Made by a program: the position numbers and the translations under genes
NCBI GenBank assembly: GCA_023301645.1
Contig: JALZUH010000098.1
Location: forward strand, 1-14,535
Origin: Akkermansiaceae bacterium
GTDB taxonomy: Bacteria > Verrucomicrobiota > Verrucomicrobiia > Verrucomicrobiales > Akkermansiaceae
DNA length: 14,535 nucleotides
Direction of reading: 5' to 3'
The notes under the pieces: generated by a model
Databases searched by the model: none
What the model saw: only the letters and a program-made list of their open reading frames with translations
What the model was told of the DNA's origin: nothing
In this document: positions 11,752 to 14,535 of the stretch, piece by piece
Layout of the letters: every line of letters begins with the position of its first letter
How positions within the stretch are numbered: the first letter of the stretch is position 1

Positions 11752-14535
11752 ATGAAAAATCTACTTAGTAAATGCCTTTGGGCTAACATTGTTTTACACT
11801 CGGCCTTTCTAATAGGAGCTTACGCTGAGCCACTTAAGGTGGTGTTGATCGCCGCAGATGACCCCTACTTCCCTACTAATTCTACTATCTTGGGAAGATC
11901 CGATTCATGGTACCCTCACGAATCCTTTCCAGCTGTAACTCATGACCTTGATTTGGTTCAGAGCCATTTAAAAGGGCTTTTAAATGGCTCCAATGAGTAC
12001 ATGGGCTCTACAGTAACCGTACTTAAAGATTCTAGAGCTTTAATGAGCCTGACGGGCTTGAATTATGATCTAAGAGGCGAAGATTATACCGATTTCGATG
12101 TGCTAGCAGCTACTGATTTCGATGTGGCTATTATCATTAATGATCCTACACTCCTTATGCTTATGCCTTCGCTATCATTTGAGGGCACTTTACGCTTATC
12201 GGTTGATCTACTCGAGCGGAATATGGATGTATTCATGTTAGAGCCTGAGTATCAACAGTTTAAATGGAGCGCAAAGGAAGCGGTATACCGTATTGCTAAT
12301 GGTTGCGGACTGAATGTCATTCCTGCCGCAGAGACAGTTCGCCAGGCAGCCATACATAATACAAATGAGTCATCTGAGGCCTACATCATCTCGAGTAGTA
12401 TTTTTTCTAAGGTTACAGGACTCGGATCTTCTTCTGACAGCGACTACGTCCCCAAGGGTGGTAATTTAGAGCTCGACACATTGGACGATTTAGAAACCAT
12501 AGTGAAAAATACGATAACGACTGAAAAATCAGTAGTGCACTATACTGAAAGTTTTAATGGGCAAGGAGGCGTTGTTCACCGTCCCCTAGATATAACTCAG
12601 TCACCATTTGATGGATTGATCAGTTTCGCAAACGTTGGAACCAGCTCAGAAAGGCAAATTGAGCTCTCGATCAAAGACATCGTTAACAACCATTACTCAG
12701 CGAATGGCGAGACACCCGTCAAGCATCGTCACCGTAGACTAACGTCATCTTCAAAAAGCATTACAGAAGTTTTTAGCGAAGCTTCACAGCTAGTGGCTCC
12801 TGATAATAAAGATCAATTTGTAATCGCGTATGGCCGGGGTCAAAGTCACAATATCGATGACTTGATTAATACCAACCAAGCCAATCTATTGCCCTTACCA
12901 TATTTGCGACACGTTAGCGGCTCTAGCGGCTACGCCGACTCGATGAGCTACTGGCATATTTTTAGAGCTTTTCAAATTAGTGGAATACACGAACACAATG
13001 GGAAAAAAATTCCTTCTTACTCCATCAATTTACGGAACCATGATTACTACCCCGAGTCTAGATTAGTTTTCGATGGAACCCACCAAACAACTGAAAACAT
13101 GAATGGTATTGCTGCTGCTTACTTGACCTCAGCTATTGGAATCGACTTTGACAATGATGAGCTCAATCGCCTGAAATACTACCGCGAGAACGATCCCTAC
13201 TTCATTGGCTGGAACACCATCATGCAGCAGGCAAATCTTTCTGAAGATAGGCAGCTTACCCCTGATTCTGATCTAGAAATCATGACTAGATCGCTACCCT
13301 CTGCTTCTGCTGCGAGCCCACTAAACATCCAGCTTATAGCATCTGGAGGCGCGGCGCCCTACACCTGGGAGGAGACAACAGGGCTTTTACCCGCAGGTAT
13401 AGACCTACAGGCAAATGGCCAACTCCAAGGTAATGCGCTGGCAAGTGGAGGTAGCTACCAGCTAATATTTAAGGTCACTGATGCAAATGGCGCTATTCGT
13501 AAGCAGGCGCTATTACTCAATAGTGTTGGCTCTAATATGGATGAGAGCCTCTATACTTGGGATACTGGATATTACTTCGACACTCCAGCTGCAGCACCGT
13601 TTATTTCAGGCACTGTGGTTACTGCACTTAATGGAGGCTCCTCCGATGTAACGGTCGATGGGATTACCTTCAGATCATACGATCTAGGTGGTGGCCCAAA
13701 GGCGGTCTATGATAGTGAGATTACTAGCACAGGCGACCAAAACTACGACGCGCTACTGAGTAGCCTTTCTGAGGGAACTGCTAATGAGGAGCGCATTAAG
13801 CTCAGCGGTCTGGTAGCGGGTGATTATTACTCACTACAGTTATTTTATAATAACAAGACAGATGCCGATGGCTACGCTGCACAGATGCATGCTGAGATCG
13901 ATGGCGTAGATGAGGTGATTCTCAAGGCGAGTCATTCCTCACCAGCTAATGATGACTACGGTAGCTATGGCGTGGCCCATTTCATCGCCTCTGGATCAGA
14001 GGTGGAGCTCACTCTTAAGGCTCGATCTGACACACATAGTATTAAGGGAGCAGCGGCCTTTAACGCTCTGCTCCTTTCAAAGCCGAATAATCGAGTGGCG
14101 CATGAAGGCGTGACCCGGCATTCTGAGATCGACTGGAGCACTCCGACTAGAGTCTTAGGATTCCAAGATCTTGTTTTCGGAACTCCTGTGCATGCGCTTA
14201 ATGGCGGTGCAGATGATATTTATATGCCAGAGCTAGATGTCACGTTTGAGGGCACGAATATTGGGCAGGTTAATAATATCCCAATCAATGCTACCAATGC
14301 GTTAACAAACGACGTTTTTGCTACATTGATGTCTACTCAGACAGTCAATAACTACTTCCACACCTTCACCTTTGATAACTTAACAGTGGGCAAAAACTAC
14401 CAGATTCAGGTGTTTAACAAATCAACACCTCTGTCTCAGTATGAGTCCTACAATAATGGTGGCTACCTCTCTAATGATACTTTCTTTGGAGAGGTAGCCA
14501 CCATTATTGTAGGACTCATACTGAGACAGAGGTGT
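11752..14535 (+). CDS. Large secreted SGNH-like multidomain protein (3' end cut off)
   Basis: An uninterrupted frame of 928 codons from ATG 11752 to the window edge with no stop; the start has no Shine-Dalgarno sequence. A signal peptide (cleavage near GAYA-EP, residue 25) marks it as exported. Residues ~27-460 resemble an SGNH-type hydrolase: a Rossmann-like start (LKVVLIAADD), GLNVIPAAETVRQAA (about 185-199) and a DGTH motif with Asp441 and His444, the usual place of the catalytic Asp-His. However, the nucleophile block (Gly-Asp/Asn-Ser) is not recognisable near the start. Residues ~520-592 fit a He_PIG Ig-like domain (SGGAAPYTWEETTGLLPAG). Two related domains follow from ~604 and ~790, with matching GTxVxALNGG segments (LNGG at 626-629 and 816-819). 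It follows the sulfatase and may act on the same polysaccharide. Codons after about residue 912 lie in a fold-back repeat and are suspect. Confidence 0.82.
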   Translation, partial: MKNLLSKCLWANIVLHSAFLIGAYAEPLKVVLIAADDPYFPTNSTILGRSDSWYPHESFPAVTHDLDLVQSHLKGLLNGSNEYMGSTVTVLKDSRALMSLTGLNYDLRGEDYTDFDVLAATDFDVAIIINDPTLLMLMPSLSFEGTLRLSVDLLERNMDVFMLEPEYQQFKWSAKEAVYRIANGCGLNVIPAAETVRQAAIHNTNESSEAYIISSSIFSKVTGLGSSSDSDYVPKGGNLELDTLDDLETIVKNTITTEKSVVHYTESFNGQGGVVHRPLDITQSPFDGLISFANVGTSSERQIELSIKDIVNNHYSANGETPVKHRHRRLTSSSKSITEVFSEASQLVAPDNKDQFVIAYGRGQSHNIDDLINTNQANLLPLPYLRHVSGSSGYADSMSYWHIFRAFQISGIHEHNGKKIPSYSINLRNHDYYPESRLVFDGTHQTTENMNGIAAAYLTSAIGIDFDNDELNRLKYYRENDPYFIGWNTIMQQANLSEDRQLTPDSDLEIMTRSLPSASAASPLNIQLIASGGAAPYTWEETTGLLPAGIDLQANGQLQGNALASGGSYQLIFKVTDANGAIRKQALLLNSVGSNMDESLYTWDTGYYFDTPAAAPFISGTVVTALNGGSSDVTVDGITFRSYDLGGGPKAVYDSEITSTGDQNYDALLSSLSEGTANEERIKLSGLVAGDYYSLQLFYNNKTDADGYAAQMHAEIDGVDEVILKASHSSPANDDYGSYGVAHFIASGSEVELTLKARSDTHSIKGAAAFNALLLSKPNNRVAHEGVTRHSEIDWSTPTRVLGFQDLVFGTPVHALNGGADDIYMPELDVTFEGTNIGQVNNIPINATNALTNDVFATLMSTQTVNNYFHTFTFDNLTVGKNYQIQVFNKSTPLSQYESYNNGGYLSNDTFFGEVATIIVGLILRQRC
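14425..14535. repeat. Perfect 47-bp inverted repeat with 17-base loop at the right edge
   Basis: The left arm (14425-14471) and right arm (14489-14535) are exact reverse complements over all 47 bases, around the loop at 14472-14488. The right arm ends exactly at the window edge. The arms lie inside a coding frame, and the loop-side ends (CTCTC and GAGAG) could anneal and prime copying. This is what a fold-back (self-primed chimeric) read or contig end produces. A natural hairpin inside a coding gene this long and perfect would be unusual. Confidence 0.95.

Overview
The window looks like a bacterial chromosome fragment of roughly balanced GC, most plausibly from the Verrucomicrobiota or a near relative. 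That assignment is an inference. It rests on a lipoprotein ending in an SHD1-like domain, a DksA-type protein with a histone-H1-like lysine/alanine tail, a secreted formylglycine sulfatase, and a very large exoprotein with Ig-like and repeated C-terminal domains. Almost no start codon is preceded by a Shine-Dalgarno sequence. No RNA genes, CRISPR arrays, insertion sequences or phage genes were seen.

Layout. (1) 1-540: the C-terminal third of a TrkH-type potassium transporter, cut by the left edge. Its stop overlaps that of a convergent yqgE/algH gene (537-1097, minus). (2) 1254-2234: a lipoprotein with a degenerate thioredoxin fold and an SHD1-like end. (3) 2353-5035: a run of plus-strand genes encoding a DksA/TraR-like protein missing two of four zinc cysteines, a cysteine-poor bL33, a cysteine-free bS18, a rho-independent terminator, FolE2 (type IB GTP cyclohydrolase) and an unrecognised 143-residue protein. 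Together these resemble the zinc-sparing gene sets seen in other bacteria. (4) 5210-8901: a GspE/PilB-type ATPase, a GspF/PilC-type membrane platform protein, then pdxH. (5) 9013-10095: a membrane-anchored OmpA-like peptidoglycan-binding protein. (6) 10131-11531: a secreted type I sulfatase. (7) 11752 to the right edge: an uninterrupted frame of 928 codons for a secreted multidomain protein with an SGNH-hydrolase-like N-terminal region.

The genes mostly concern the cell envelope and secretion (TrkH, lipoprotein, GspE/F, OmpA-like protein, sulfatase, exoprotein), plus housekeeping (bL33, bS18, folate or queuosine precursor, vitamin B6). The sulfatase and exoprotein suggest use of sulfated polysaccharides; this is inference, and no maturation enzyme or transporter is present.

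The last 111 bases form a perfect 47-bp inverted repeat around a 17-base loop, ending exactly at the window edge. This looks like a fold-back assembly or amplification artefact, so the last ~16 codons of the large exoprotein should not be trusted. The best candidates for new biology are the zinc-sparing cluster with its unusual operator-like repeat, the exoprotein, and the widespread lack of Shine-Dalgarno sequences.
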